This document shows, one piece after another, positions 43,760 to 54,167 of a DNA stretch of 64,000 nt (position 1 is the first letter of the stretch; each line of letters begins with the position of its first letter). Source of the DNA: Przewalskia tangutica (Eukaryota; Streptophyta; Magnoliopsida; Solanales; Solanaceae); the NCBI GenBank assembly GCA_029844215.1, contig CM056724.1:82045093-82109092 (forward strand), in the 5' to 3' direction. Below the pieces are notes generated by a model. That model had not been told where the DNA came from. It did not search any database and was given only the letters and a program-made list of their open reading frames with translations. A program made the position numbers and the translations under genes.

Positions 43760-45619
43760 CCCACCCTTTAGCTTGCAAGACTTCATCCCACACTTGAGTT
43801 TTTCAAGGCAATTCTCTCTCCCCTCTCCTTGTTGTTGTTCTCATTTTTTAGACTTCCCCTTGGCCAAAAATTATCCAAAAATTCTTAAAGTTTTAAGTGT
43901 TCTTCCTTAGAGTGTTAGGAAGATTAGTAACCAAGTGTTGGAAAAGATTTCACACCCCTAGCCTAAATACACCCCCCTTGGCCGAAAGTTGGTAGTGTTG
44001 GAACCTAAGTGTTCTTCACTTTTTGGAGTTGGATCTTGAAGAGGAGTTGGTTAGAAACTTCTAAGGGTCGCTTGGAGCGGGTTGGAGCGTAAGGAGTTGG
44101 AGCTAAACGTTGCTCAGGATCGACTTATATCTTGGATAATTTTGGGCTTATCGAGGTAATGATCTTTGTCCCCCTATTGTAATTGGATATTACATGTTGT
44201 AGTAATGTATAGTTGAGTATACTATATGTAGAATGAATATGGATAAGAATTGAACTGTATTTACAGTAGACTTGTAGTATTATTGTGGAGTAGAATTGTA
44301 CACGTCCGGTTAGACGTGTAACCCCCCCTGGGATTGTTGGTTTGGTAGCAGGCCTCGTTAGAGGAGGAGATATATGTGGTTGCGGGGGGGAGGTGCTGCC
44401 GAATTTTCCGTAGAATAAGGAATCTTGTATCTAGAATTATTCTACGAAGAGATCTAGAGGTTGATAGACGTTTTGTGGCCTTTTTAGGTTGAAGTGCTAA
44501 GAGTAGCGTATTCTACTTGACTGGTGGAAAAGGCGAGCAAGGTTAGAGTACTTTGGAGCGTTTTGCTAATTGTCGATAATCGTCGCAAGGTATGTGAACC
44601 TCTTCCTATCCTTTCTAGCATGATATTTGTGAAATATATTTAGTGCGGTAGACGCACGTGTGTTTAAAGGAAGTTGATTTTCCTTTTGTGTCCTTGACTT
44701 AATTCCAAAGTTAAGTGACTTGTTATGAAATATTAAGGACTTGGTTTGTGTTAAACAGTTGTGAAACCGCTTTTATGAGAAATGGGTACTTGGGTTTTAA
44801 AAGGAATAATATTATATTAATTTCGGAAATGAGAATAAGTATCGAACAAACCACTGCAGCGTTAAATGTATTGACTAACTAATTACTATTAAAACCAGTA
44901 GAAACCTCCATCTGCATAGAAGCTAAGATAAGACAAAATTGTATTACATTTCCTAGATCATCGCTTTAATAAGAATCATTATAAACAAGCATTAATTTTC
45001 TTAAATTTCCAAAGTAAGGAACTTGATTTCTAAAAGAAAAGAGACTTGAGGAATCAAGAGTTTTGGTTTAAAAGAAAGACATGGTTTTGTCTTAAATTGG
45101 TTTAAAACATAAAGTGTTATAATGACTTTATGGGAAGTTAGTTATAACGACTTTATGAAAACAAAAGAATGGTTTTATCATTAGTTTTAAAATGGTAACT
45201 TGACTTTAAAAGGAGAAGTGTTTTGGTCTAAAAGAAGGCATAGTATTGTCTTAATTTGGTTTAAAAAGGAAAGTATGGAAGTTGTTTTGGTTTACTTAAA
45301 ATGTTAGTCACTCTATTTTGATAATACGGGCATCGGGTGACCTTTGTAAAAGAAATGAATCTTTTAAAAAAGAATTTAACGTACGTAGTACTTGGGGTTA
45401 AAACACGGACTTTGGCATAAAATGAAAGTACCTTGAGTTGTGTGTAACTTGCCTATGTTTGCGTATGATAGCCTTGTCGTGCTAGTATTGTATTCCTATA
45501 CCACCACGTCTCTCGATGGAGGGCCGGCTGATTTGTTATGATCTTACTTGACGCGTCGGCGATGTGAGCATTCCACGCACGCTTCGTGATTATTATTCCA
45601 TGGACTAGCTCCACGAGGT

Positions 45620-45935
45620 TTTACTAATTCGGCGGTATCCGTAGTTGGCTCACGATTGCCCGAGGTCGTGGCTGATTCGGGTATCCGTAGTCGTGCCCCG
45701 CTTCGGGCCAGGACGGTCTCGTGATTCCGGCTTGTATCCGGTAGTTAGTCTTCGATTTGCCCCGCCTACGTGGCGCGGTGGTATCCGTAGTTGGCTTTCG
45801 ACTTGCCCGGGTCGACCGTGGTATGGTTATATAGATTTGTTGGTACCGCTTTGGTATCCGTAGTTGGCTTTCGTACTTGCCCGGCCGATTGATGATGCGG
45901 CTTTGGTATCCGTAGTTAGCCTTCGAGACTTGCCT
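45620..45935 (+). repeat. Tandem repeats (~45-65 bp) in E 5' LTR
   Basis: About six units containing GGTATCCGTAGTTGGCTTTCG and a CTTGCCC tail. The 3' LTR copy (51525-51870) reads TATCTGGTAGTT at the same place in every unit. Confidence 0.8.
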
Positions 45936-46207
45936 CGTATGGTTTTTAGGACACAGTGGGACTCGTGTTCATGTGTACTCCTTGGTGTGGTTATCGTAGA
46001 TCGCCGGTGAGGAAAGGTATTCCACGCATGATTGATGTTGCGGGCATGAGACCCATAGTTATATTTGAGTGATGACTTTGAGGCGAGTCCCCGACTTGAC
46101 GCGATCGCTACATATTATGTACTTTAGTTTGGTTATCATATATGTCTCTGCTTTATATAGACTACTATGATTTCATTTATTTTGATTTCACATATACTTG
46201 TACTGTT

Positions 46208-46412
46208 CGATCTCCTTCGGGCCGCTGCTCATGCCGCAGTAGAGGTACATCGTTGTTGATCCTCGCTCATAGGATCACGTCAGCGTATTAGGAAGCTCCG
46301 TTTCTCGGAGGCTTATCTTTTGTATGTTTCCTGAGTTGTAGGTTCTTGTACATTCTGTGGTATGGCGGCCACGTCCGTCATAGTTGTTGTTACACTCTTA
46401 GAGGTCTGTAAT
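46208..46412 (+). other. Conserved multi-hairpin module, E 5' LTR
   Basis: GATCCT/AGGATC (about 46258-46276), CTCCG/CGGAG, and a reduced GC-rich hairpin (TATGGCGG with CCGTCATA, near 46360-46383). Confidence 0.6.
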
Positions 46413-46611
46413 CTTGTTGGCGGGGTTGTAAAGGATGTAACTGTTCAAATTTCTGTATATATATGCAAAAAGGCAACCGTTTTGGTTAGCCTGTTTTCTT
46501 TTATCTTGTTTCATATCTGTATGTTTTATTTCTGCTGGTTTTTCTCTGATGTTTATCACTAGGGTGCCCGGGGTAAGGCACCAGTCGCGGGCCCGTGGTC
46601 GGGTCGTGACA

Positions 46612-46814
46612 AAAGTGGTATCAGAGCAGTTAGTCCTCGGAAAGTGTCTAGGCATCGTGTTCAGTAGTCTTGATTATCGGTGTGTTGTGCACCACATCTA
46701 TAATCAGGAGGCTGCAGGATATTTAGGATTGGTTTACATTCTTCTCACTCTGAGATCGTGCCTTAGAGCTGTGTTATAAGTTGGATTCCCTCTGACGTAT
46801 TCTTTTCACCCGTT
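46612..46814 (+). promoter_or_regulatory. 5' leader and PBS of element E
   Basis: PBS 46616-46627 is exactly TGGTATCAGAGC. The dimerisation-like hairpin is at 46679-46698: stem GGTGTG with CACATC (one G-U pair), loop hexamer GTGCAC. Confidence 0.88.
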
Positions 46815-48210
46815 ATGCCTCTACGCAAGGCAACCAGAGCCCATGAGGGAAAGGCAGCAGAGGGAGCTGCGAGTAGAACACAGAGGGTTACCAGGGCACG
46901 GGCCCAGTCATTATCTGAGATAGCGCTTCATTCGGGGAGTTCTGCGACGCCGCTAGCCCCAGGAGGGTTTAGAGCAGTAGCAGTAGCTATTGAGACCACG
47001 ATACCTGAGCCTCTAATCCCACGGCCGGGAGCAGAGGATATGAGTTACAAGGAGATGACCCAGTTACTAGCTAGTCTGGTGGCTGGGAATAAGGACGGAC
47101 GGGAGCCGGTGGTTCCGGCAGTACCAGTAGTTCACCCTAGATCCGATAGTTGAGATTTCGGGACTTCTTGAGTTGTGGTCCACCCGAGTCCTATGGATTG
47201 AGGACTGAGGAAGATCCTCAGGAGTTTATTCGACAGTTGCAGCGGATCATGAAAGTGATCAAGACCTCAGAGGTATTTCTTACACACTTCTTGCCCTCGC
47301 AGATGAGGAGAGCTCGGGCAGATAGATTTAGGAGGTTGAGGCAGAACGGGCGGACGGTTCGAAAATTCAGTATAGAGTTTGACTTATTGGCTCGTTATGT
47401 CCCCGCGTTAGTGGCAGACATGGAGGATAGAGTGCACCGATATGTCACAGGACATGACGATTATCTAGCAGAGAGTTGTACAAGAGTAGCTCTTCAGTCA
47501 GACATGGACATTGCCCGCAGACAGCTTACGCCGCAGCAGCATCGAGGAACGTGGAGATCGACGGATTAACCAAGATCAGCAGAAGAGGGCTAGAACAGCA
47601 GGGTCCTTTGGTAACTTTCGAGGCGGACCTTCTCAACAGCAGACTGGTTATGCGCCTCCGCCAGTACAGAGTGGTCCTCCCCGGACTTCAGAACGTTCGG
47701 GGTATTTAGAAGTTGGTCAGACTCGGGGTTTCGTTCACGATTTGCATAGTTCTAGCTAGCGATTCGATTTTCCTCAGTGTTCACTATGTGGTAGACGTCA
47801 TCCCGAGGAAATGTCGTCTTTTTACTAATGCTTGTTTTACCAGCGGCCGTCAGGGCCATGTAAGGAGAGAATGTCCTAGGAGGAGGGATACAGGTGGGAT
47901 GACTTAGCCTACCAGGTCAGTTGCGGATTCAGTGGATCGGAGAGGAAGAGGTGTTAGCCAGAGGGGGCCACCCCCACCTCGGTATGGTCGTTGTGGTAAG
48001 TGTTCTTATGGGGAGTGTCGTACTGCTTAGATAGCTTGTTAGGCTTGCGTCCAGCAGGGCCATTTTGCGAGAAATTATCCGAACAGAGGTGGCGCGGATG
48101 TTACGACTCAGCCTTCGGGATCAGTGGCTGGTTCATCACCGTCTGTAGTTATGCGCCCAGCAGAGCAGGATTTGATTAGAGCGGCAAAGGGAAAGTGAGG
48201 CAGTAGTTAC
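46815..48210 (+). pseudogene. gag: gag of element E with capsid deletion and doubled zinc knuckles
   Basis: The frame from 46815 (MPLRKATRAHEGKAAEG) runs 112 codons. Then YGLRTEEDPQEFIRQLQRI (about 47180-47240) marks the capsid, but it passes directly from VIKTSE to FLTHFLP (about 47270), omitting the WFESWELSRG region of T (roughly 40 residues). Two consecutive zinc-knuckle regions follow: 47773-47886 (CSLCGRRHPEE, then CFTSGRQGHVRREC with one Cys replaced) and 47983-48088 (CGKC, then CVQQGHFARN). Stops and shifts throughout. Ends near AEQDLIRAAKGK. Confidence 0.75.
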
Positions 48211-48529
48211 AGAGATATCTTCAGCCTTAAGAGACTTGTTTAGGTCGTTATGGTAGATACATGTGGAGTGCTATGTTCGGTTAGCATTGTGTAAGTTGTG
48301 ATTAGAAAATATAGGCAGTTGAAAAGGGTAAGTCCGGGGACGAGAAATGGGGAGCCTTAGAATTTATAACATTTGGGACCTTGGATGCAATGTCGTCCTG
48401 AGTGGATGATTTTACGGTTGGTCTTTGTCGAAGTACTTGGTATGCGTGATATATATTATGGTATAATTCCATGGCTAGTGTGAGATGGAAGTGGTAGCTT
48501 TCATGACGTGAACTGGTAAGATTGTTCCG
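48211..48529 (+). other. Untranslated stretch after gag, element E
   Basis: Similar in position to 58250-58650 of F. No coding signal seen. Confidence 0.5.
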
Positions 48530-48706
48530 GATCGGGAAACGAGAGTTTAGTACGAAGTGGGTCGGGTTGAGGCCATATCGCGAGTCAACCCGCAGCCCGG
48601 AATGAGGTGGGGTCAGTTCAAGGTGTTCCCGCCAGGTGGTAGGGTCACGAGGGTGCTAGGCCCAGGTTTAGGTAACCATCGTATGAGTTCGTGGATATGT
48701 TCGACC
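48530..48706 (+). other. Conserved post-gag block, copy in E
   Basis: Aligns with blocks in B, C and F. The frame open in C is open here too through most of the block (RVNPQPGMRWGQF, RVTRVLGPGL), with a stop just upstream. Confidence 0.7.
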
Positions 48707-49100
48707 AGAATCGGATCGTGAAGGCCGGGAATGGCCTTAAAGGAATTTGAGGCTAGTAAGATGACCAAGTTTGGAGGTAGTGACTCAAGGTTTTGGAACC
48801 GTGATGAAGGGAGTGTGGTAAGTGTACTAGAAAGAATTCGTGTACGAGAAAGTGCGACGAGTAAGAAAGGAAGTGAATGTGTTTTAAGAGGTGGAGTGAT
48901 CTTTTTGTGAAGTGAAGGTGCGAAGAGAGTATCCTTTGGACCAGGAGTGAGAGTTAGTGTTGTTTTTCATCTTAGAGGTGAATCCTCGTTAGCTTGGATT
49001 TGGGTTTTTTTTCTTCGCGTGTGTTATATTATGGCCATTGGTGGCACAATTGGTTTCGTAAGTATAGTAGTGGAGACTATACCGGCGCATGTATGGTTGG
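48707..49100 (+). other. 3' untranslated region of element E
   Basis: No integrase remnant. The last part (about 48910-49100) aligns with the 3' untranslated regions of C and F. Confidence 0.5.
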
Positions 49101-49147
49101 AGACTTAGAAGGAACATTCGGGACGAATGTTTCTAAGGGGGGAAGAA
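49101..49147 (+). promoter_or_regulatory. PPT and adjacent palindrome of element E
   Basis: AACATTCGGGACGAATGTT followed by TCTAAGGGGGGAAGAA abutting the 3' LTR. Confidence 0.85.
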
Positions 49148-52100
49148 TGTTATACCCCGTAGTTCCAGGGTATGTATGTGAGGACGTACGTACGAGAATA
49201 CGACCTTAAAATTGGAAAGGAAGAAAGATGTGATTTTTCGACGGAAAAGTTTCCGGATTTTGTGAAGGAAAAAGGTTCATTAATGGGAATTGGATTCCCA
49301 GATTTGGTATTCGGACTTTTTGGAATATTTAAGAATTATGGAATTTTATTTCCGAAATTGGTCACGTGGGGCCCACGGGAGGAATTTACGGTTTGTGGGG
49401 CCCACTTTATTTTCGGATTTTTGGCATTGCGGATATATTTTCGGAAGATGAAATATTTTGGACGAGTAGGGGGGCGACACGTGTCACCCCCATGTGGCCA
49501 TGTGGCCGAATGGTGGTGGGACACATGGCTTGGACGGTTTTGGTGAGGGGACAAGTGGCAAGCCACTTGTCCCATTTTTGTGGTAGCCAAATGTTTGGCC
49601 AACTACCCACACACATGTACCCCATCCTCACCTTCCACTTGCATTAATCCTAGCCCTTGGTTTCTCTATAAATACCCACCCTTTTAGCTTTTCAAGACTT
49701 CATCCCACACTTGAGTTTTTCAAGGCAATTCTCCCTCCCCTCTCCTTGTTGTTGTTCTCGTTTTTTAGCCTTCCCCTTGGCCAAAAATTGTCCAAAAATT
49801 CTTAAAGTTTTAAGTGTTCTTCCTTAGAGTGTTAGGAAGATTAGTAACCAAGTGTTGGAAAAGATTTCACACCCCTAGCCTAAATACACCCCCCTTGGCC
49901 GAAAGTTGGTAGTGTTGGAACCTAAGTGTTCTTCACTTTTTGGAGTTGGATCTTGAAGAGGAGTTGGTTAGAAACTTCTAAGGGTCGCTTGGAGCGGGTT
50001 GGAGCGTAAGGATTTGGAGCTAAACGTTGCTCAGGATCGACTTATATCTTGGATAATTTTGGGCTTATCGAGGTAATGATCTTTGTCCCCCTATTGTAAT
50101 TGGATATTACATGTTGTAGTAATGTATAGTTGAGTATACTATATGTAGAATGAATATGGATAAGAATTGAACTGTATTTACAGTAGACTTGTAGTATTAT
50201 TGGAGTAGAATTGTACACGTCCAGGTTAGGCGTGTAACCCCCTGGGATTGTTGGTTTGCAGGGCCTCGTTAGAGAGGAGATATATGTGGTCATGGGGAGG
50301 CGCCGAATGTTCCGTAGAATAAGGAATCTTGTATCTAGAATTATTCTACGAAGAGATCTAGAGGTTGATAGACGTTTTGTGGCCTTTTTAGGTTGAAGTG
50401 CTACGAGTAGCGTATTCTACTTGAAGGGTGGAAAAGGCGAGCAAGGTTAGAGTACTTTGGAGCGATTTGCTAATTGTCGATAATCGTCGCAAGGTATGTG
50501 AACCTCTTCCTATCCTTTCTAGCATGATATTTGTGAAATATATTTAGTGCAGACGACGCGTGTGTTTAAAGGAAGTTGATTTTCCTTTTGTGTCCTTGAC
50601 TTGATTCCAAAGTTAAGTGACTTGTTATGAAATATTAAGGACATGGTTTGTGTTAAGCATTGTGAAACCGCTTTTATGAGAAATGGGTACTGGGTTTTAA
50701 AAGGAATAATATTATATTGATTTGGAAATGAGAATAAGTATCGAACAAACCATCTGCGTTAAATGTATTGACTAACTAATTACTATTAAAACCAAGAGAA
50801 ACCTCCATCTGCATAGAAGCTAAGATAAGACAAAATTGTATTACATTTCCTAGATCATGGCTGCTTTAATAAGAATCATTATAAACAAGCATTAATTTTC
50901 TTAAATTTCCAAAGTAAGGAACTTGATTTCTAAAAGAAAAGAGACTTGAGGAATTGAAGAGTTTTGGTTTAAAAGAAAGACATGGTTTTGTCTTAAATTG
51001 GTTTAAAACATAAAGTATTATAACAGCTTTATGGGAAGTTAGTTATAACGACTTTATGAAAACAAAAGAATGGTTTTATCATTAGTTTTAAAATGGTAAC
51101 TTGACTTTAAAAGGAGAAGTGTTTTGGTCTAAAAAGAAGGCATAGTATTGTCTTAATTTGGTTTAAAAAGGAAAGTATGGAAGTTGTTTTGGTTTACTTA
51201 AAATGTTAGTCACTCTATTTTGATAATACGGGCATCGGGTGACCTTTGTAAAAGAAATGAATCTTTTAAAAAGAATTTAACGTACGTAAAACCTGGACTT
51301 TGGCATAAAATGAAAGTACCTTGAGTTGTGTGTAACTTGCCTATGTTTGCGTGTGATAGCCTTGTCGTGCTAGTATTGTATTCCTATACCACCGCGTCTC
51401 TCGATGGAGGGCCGGCTGATTTGTTATGATCTTACTTGGACGTACCGGCAGTGACGGAGCATTCCACGGGTACGCTTCTGTGATTATTATTCCATGGACT
51501 AGCTCTCCATGAGGTTTTACTAATTCGACTTGGTATCTGGTAGTTGGCTCTCGTACTTGCCCCGAGGTCGTGGCTGATTCGGCTTGGTATCTGGTAGTTA
51601 GCCTTCGTACTTGCCCCGTTCAGTTTTGTGACGAAGTCTCGTGATTCCGGCTTGGTATCTGGTAGTTAGTTCAGATACTTGCCCCGGCCAGCTACGTGGC
51701 GCAGGTGGTATCTGGTAGTTGGCTTTCGTACTTGCCCTGGGTCAACTTCGTGGTATGGTTATATAGATTTGTTGGTACGGCTTTGGTATCTGGTAGTTGG
51801 CTTTCGTACTTGCCGCCGATTGATGATGCGGCTTTGGTATCTGGTAGTTAGCCTTCGTACTTGCCCCGTACGGTTTTTAGGACACAGGTGGGACCTGGTG
51901 TTCATGTGTACTCCTTGGTGTGGTTATCGTAGACTGCCGGCAGTGAGGAAGGTATTCCACGGGCATGATTGATGTTGCGGGAATGAGACCCATAGTTATA
52001 TTTGAGTTATGACTTTGAGGGCGTGAGTCCCTGACTTGACGTGACTGCTTACATATTATGTATTGTAGTTTGGTTATCATATATGTCTCCTGTTTTATAT

Positions 52101-52553
52101 AGACTACTATGATTTCATTTACTGATTTTCGGCCACATACTTGGTACTGCCAGATCGACCTCCTTCGGGGGGTTGCGTTCATGCCGCAGGTAGAGGTACA
52201 TCGGTTGTTGATCCTCGCTCATAGGATCACAGTTCAGCGTATTGGGAAGCTCCGTTTCTCCGGAGGCTTATCTTTTGGTATGTTTCCCTGAGTTGTAGGT
52301 TCTTGTACATTCAGGGGTATGGCGGCCTGTCCGTCATAGTTGTTACACTCTTGAGGTCTGTAGCATCGCAAGTGTGGTTGTAAAGGATGTAATCGTTTCA
52401 AATTTCTCATATATATGCAAAAGGCAACCGCTTTGGTTAGCCTGCTTTCTTTATCTTCGCTTCATATCTGTATGTTTTATTTCCGGTTTTTCTCGATGTT
52501 GTATCACTAGGGTGCGGGTAAGGCACCGCGTGGGGTCGTGTTCGGTCGTGACA
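49148..52553 (+). mobile_element. 3' LTR of element E
   Basis: 3406 bp, pairs with 43233-46611. U3 palindrome 49470-49491; 12-bp inverted repeat 49548-49573; TATAAATA 49667-49674; shared block 50735-50893; tandem repeats 51525-51870; hairpin module 52152-52365. Confidence 0.9.
52152..52365 (+). other. Conserved multi-hairpin module, E 3' LTR
   Basis: CCTCC/GGGGG, the GCGTTCATGCCGC hairpin, GATCCT/AGGATC, CTCCG/CGGAG. The large hairpin is shortened at its tip. Confidence 0.65.
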
Positions 52554-53035
52554 CACCCACCCTCGGACGCTTCCACGACTCAAACCAGTTCAACATCATC
52601 GCAAATGCAGTTAAGCTAGTACAACTGACTCGGCCTCCGAGGTCTTAATCACTCGCATAGTCCGCTGCACCTGCCGAATAAACTCCTGAGGATCGTCCTC
52701 AGGTCTCGACCCATAGAACTCTGGCGGATTGAAACCCAGAAAATCCCGAACCCTCAAACTGCTCGGGTTCGCTCACGGCCTCGTGCTACTCGCCACTATC
52801 ACGGGCGATAAGAATCGAATCAGTATCTCCGTAGTCTATCATCCTCGCCGAGGGATCGACGGCTCAAGTATCGGAACCTCTGGAGCTGCACGCTTAAGCC
52901 CTTCCGTACTATCGGCAGAATCAACTCGGGCCATAACCTCAGGCATAGTCTGGGCCTGAGCCCTAGTGACTCTCTACGCCCTCTGCCAGCTCCTGCGATG
53001 CCTTGCCTCATGGCTGTTGCCTTCCGTGGAGGCAT
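52554..53035 (-). pseudogene. gag: gag N-terminal part of second T copy
   Basis: The ATG at 53035-53033 begins MPPRKATAMRQG. The minus strand then continues toward the capsid core (DPQEFIRQ equivalent at about 52670-52700) up to the E insertion and joins 43232. Nearly identical to 160-694 but with small indels. Confidence 0.82.
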
Positions 53036-53242
53036 AACTGATACACAAGATTATGTTAGAGAGAGATCAACCTAATAACACAGCTCTACTGCACGATCTC
53101 AGAATGAGAAGAGTGGAAACCAATTCTAAATATCATGTAGCCTCCTAATTATAGGTGTGGTGCACAACACACCGATAAGCAAGACTCTACTAGACACGGT
53201 CTGTAGACACTTTTCGAGGACTAACTGCTCTGATACCACTTT
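53036..53242 (-). promoter_or_regulatory. 5' leader and PBS of second T copy
   Basis: PBS at 53238-53227 reads exactly TGGTATCAGAGC. The hairpin at 53173-53154 reads GGTGTGTTGTGCACCACACC (loop GTGCAC). Confidence 0.88.
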
Positions 53243-53753
53243 TGTCACGACCCGACTCAAGCCGCGATCGTGCCCTACAGGGCACCCTTACAGGTATACA
53301 TCAGAGATAACCAGCGGAATATAAATAAAGCTCATAGACATGCAGTAATGTGAAATAAGAATCAGGATAGCCGATAAGGTCACCTTTCTACATATATACA
53401 TAACAAAGGGATACATCTTTTACAAGTCCAACCCACAAAACATGACTACAGACCTCTAAGAGTTTGTACCCTATCTATGACGGGACAGGGCCCCGCCTTA
53501 CACCTGAATGTACATAAATCTACAACAACAGGGATCCGTACCAAAAGGTAAGCCTCCAGAGTAATGGAGCCTCTCAAAAGTTGAACAGTGATCCTAAGAG
53601 TGAGGATCAGCAACCTGTTTACCTCTACCTGTGGCATGAACGCAGCCCCCGAGGAAAGGGGGTCAGTACAAAACATGTACCAAGTATATGAAACTGAAAG
53701 TACTGTAATGAATTCATATAGTCTAAAATAAAGCTGGAGACATGTATGATAAT
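53243..53753 (-). mobile_element. Rightmost T LTR, first part
   Basis: Homologous to 900-1410, containing the hairpin module (53449-53670). Interrupted by F at 53753 and resumes at 63450. Confidence 0.87.
53449..53670 (-). other. Conserved multi-hairpin module, rightmost T LTR
   Basis: Same hairpins as 1115-1332; one loop-side base change (CCGCCTTA for CCGCCATA) in the large stem. Confidence 0.65.
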
Positions 53754-54159
53754 TGTTATACCCCGTATTTCCAGAGTATGTACGTAAGGACGTACGTAGA
53801 AAAGTTTGGACTTTAAAGTGGCTTGGCCGATTTATTTTTGTTCACAACACCCGGTTAGAGTCGTTTTTCGACGAAACGTTTTATACAACTTGCGAAGGGA
53901 AAATTCCGGCTATATCATTTTTAATTTTTGCGGATTTTTCCGAGAGACGAAATGTTTTGGACCAACGAGAGGGCAACACTTGGCACCCTCTCATTGGTGG
54001 GCATGTGGGGCGGCTTGGACGAAATGGGTGAGTGGGAGTAGGTAGGATATTTTGTGATATTTGTGTGGTAGATGGATAAGGTACACATGGAGGAATCTTG
54101 GCCCTACACTTGCATAGCACTTGGCTAGATCTTGGCCATTGGTTGGCCTTTGCTTAGCC

Positions 54160-54167
54160 TATAAATA
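54160..54167 (+). promoter_or_regulatory. TATA box of F 5' LTR
   Basis: TATAAATA 407 bases into the LTR; the 3' LTR copy is at 60370-60377. Confidence 0.65.

Larger units (their letters stand above)
43233..46611 (+). mobile_element. 5' LTR of element E
   Basis: TGTTATACCCCGTAG to GTCGTGACA. U3: palindrome 43555-43576 and a perfect 12-bp inverted repeat GGGACAAGTGGC/GCCACTTGTCCC (43633-43658). TATAAATA 43752-43759. R/U5: block shared with C and F LTRs (44838-44995), tandem repeats with GTAGTTGGCTTTCG (45620-45935), hairpin module (46208-46412). Confidence 0.9.
43233..52553 (+). mobile_element. Element E: non-autonomous gypsy LTR element
   Basis: Plus-strand element in the gag of T, TSD CACCC (43228-43232 and 52554-52558). 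LTRs 43233-46611 and 49148-52553; internal region 2.54 kb with a gag remnant, doubled zinc-knuckle region, conserved block and PPT, no protease or RT. The first ~1.4 kb of the two LTRs is almost identical, so E looks like the youngest insertion here; the later part differs mainly at CTG/CAG sites. Confidence 0.9.
35491..53242 (-). mobile_element. Internal region of second T copy: autonomous-type chromovirus
   Basis: Minus-strand internal region, about 5.1 kb after removing S2 and E. From right to left: PBS, gag, protease, RT, RNase H, integrase, chromodomain, PPT. The best-preserved pol in the window: long frames remain open in RT, RNase H and integrase. It is bounded by the shared LTR on the left and another T LTR on the right. 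Confidence 0.88.

Noticed and set aside
43257..43910. Overlapping ORFs of 70-124 codons repeated at 43257-43910 and 49172-49647
   Set aside because: They lie in U3 and promoter DNA of the two E LTRs and are identical only because the LTRs are; no protein-family resemblance.
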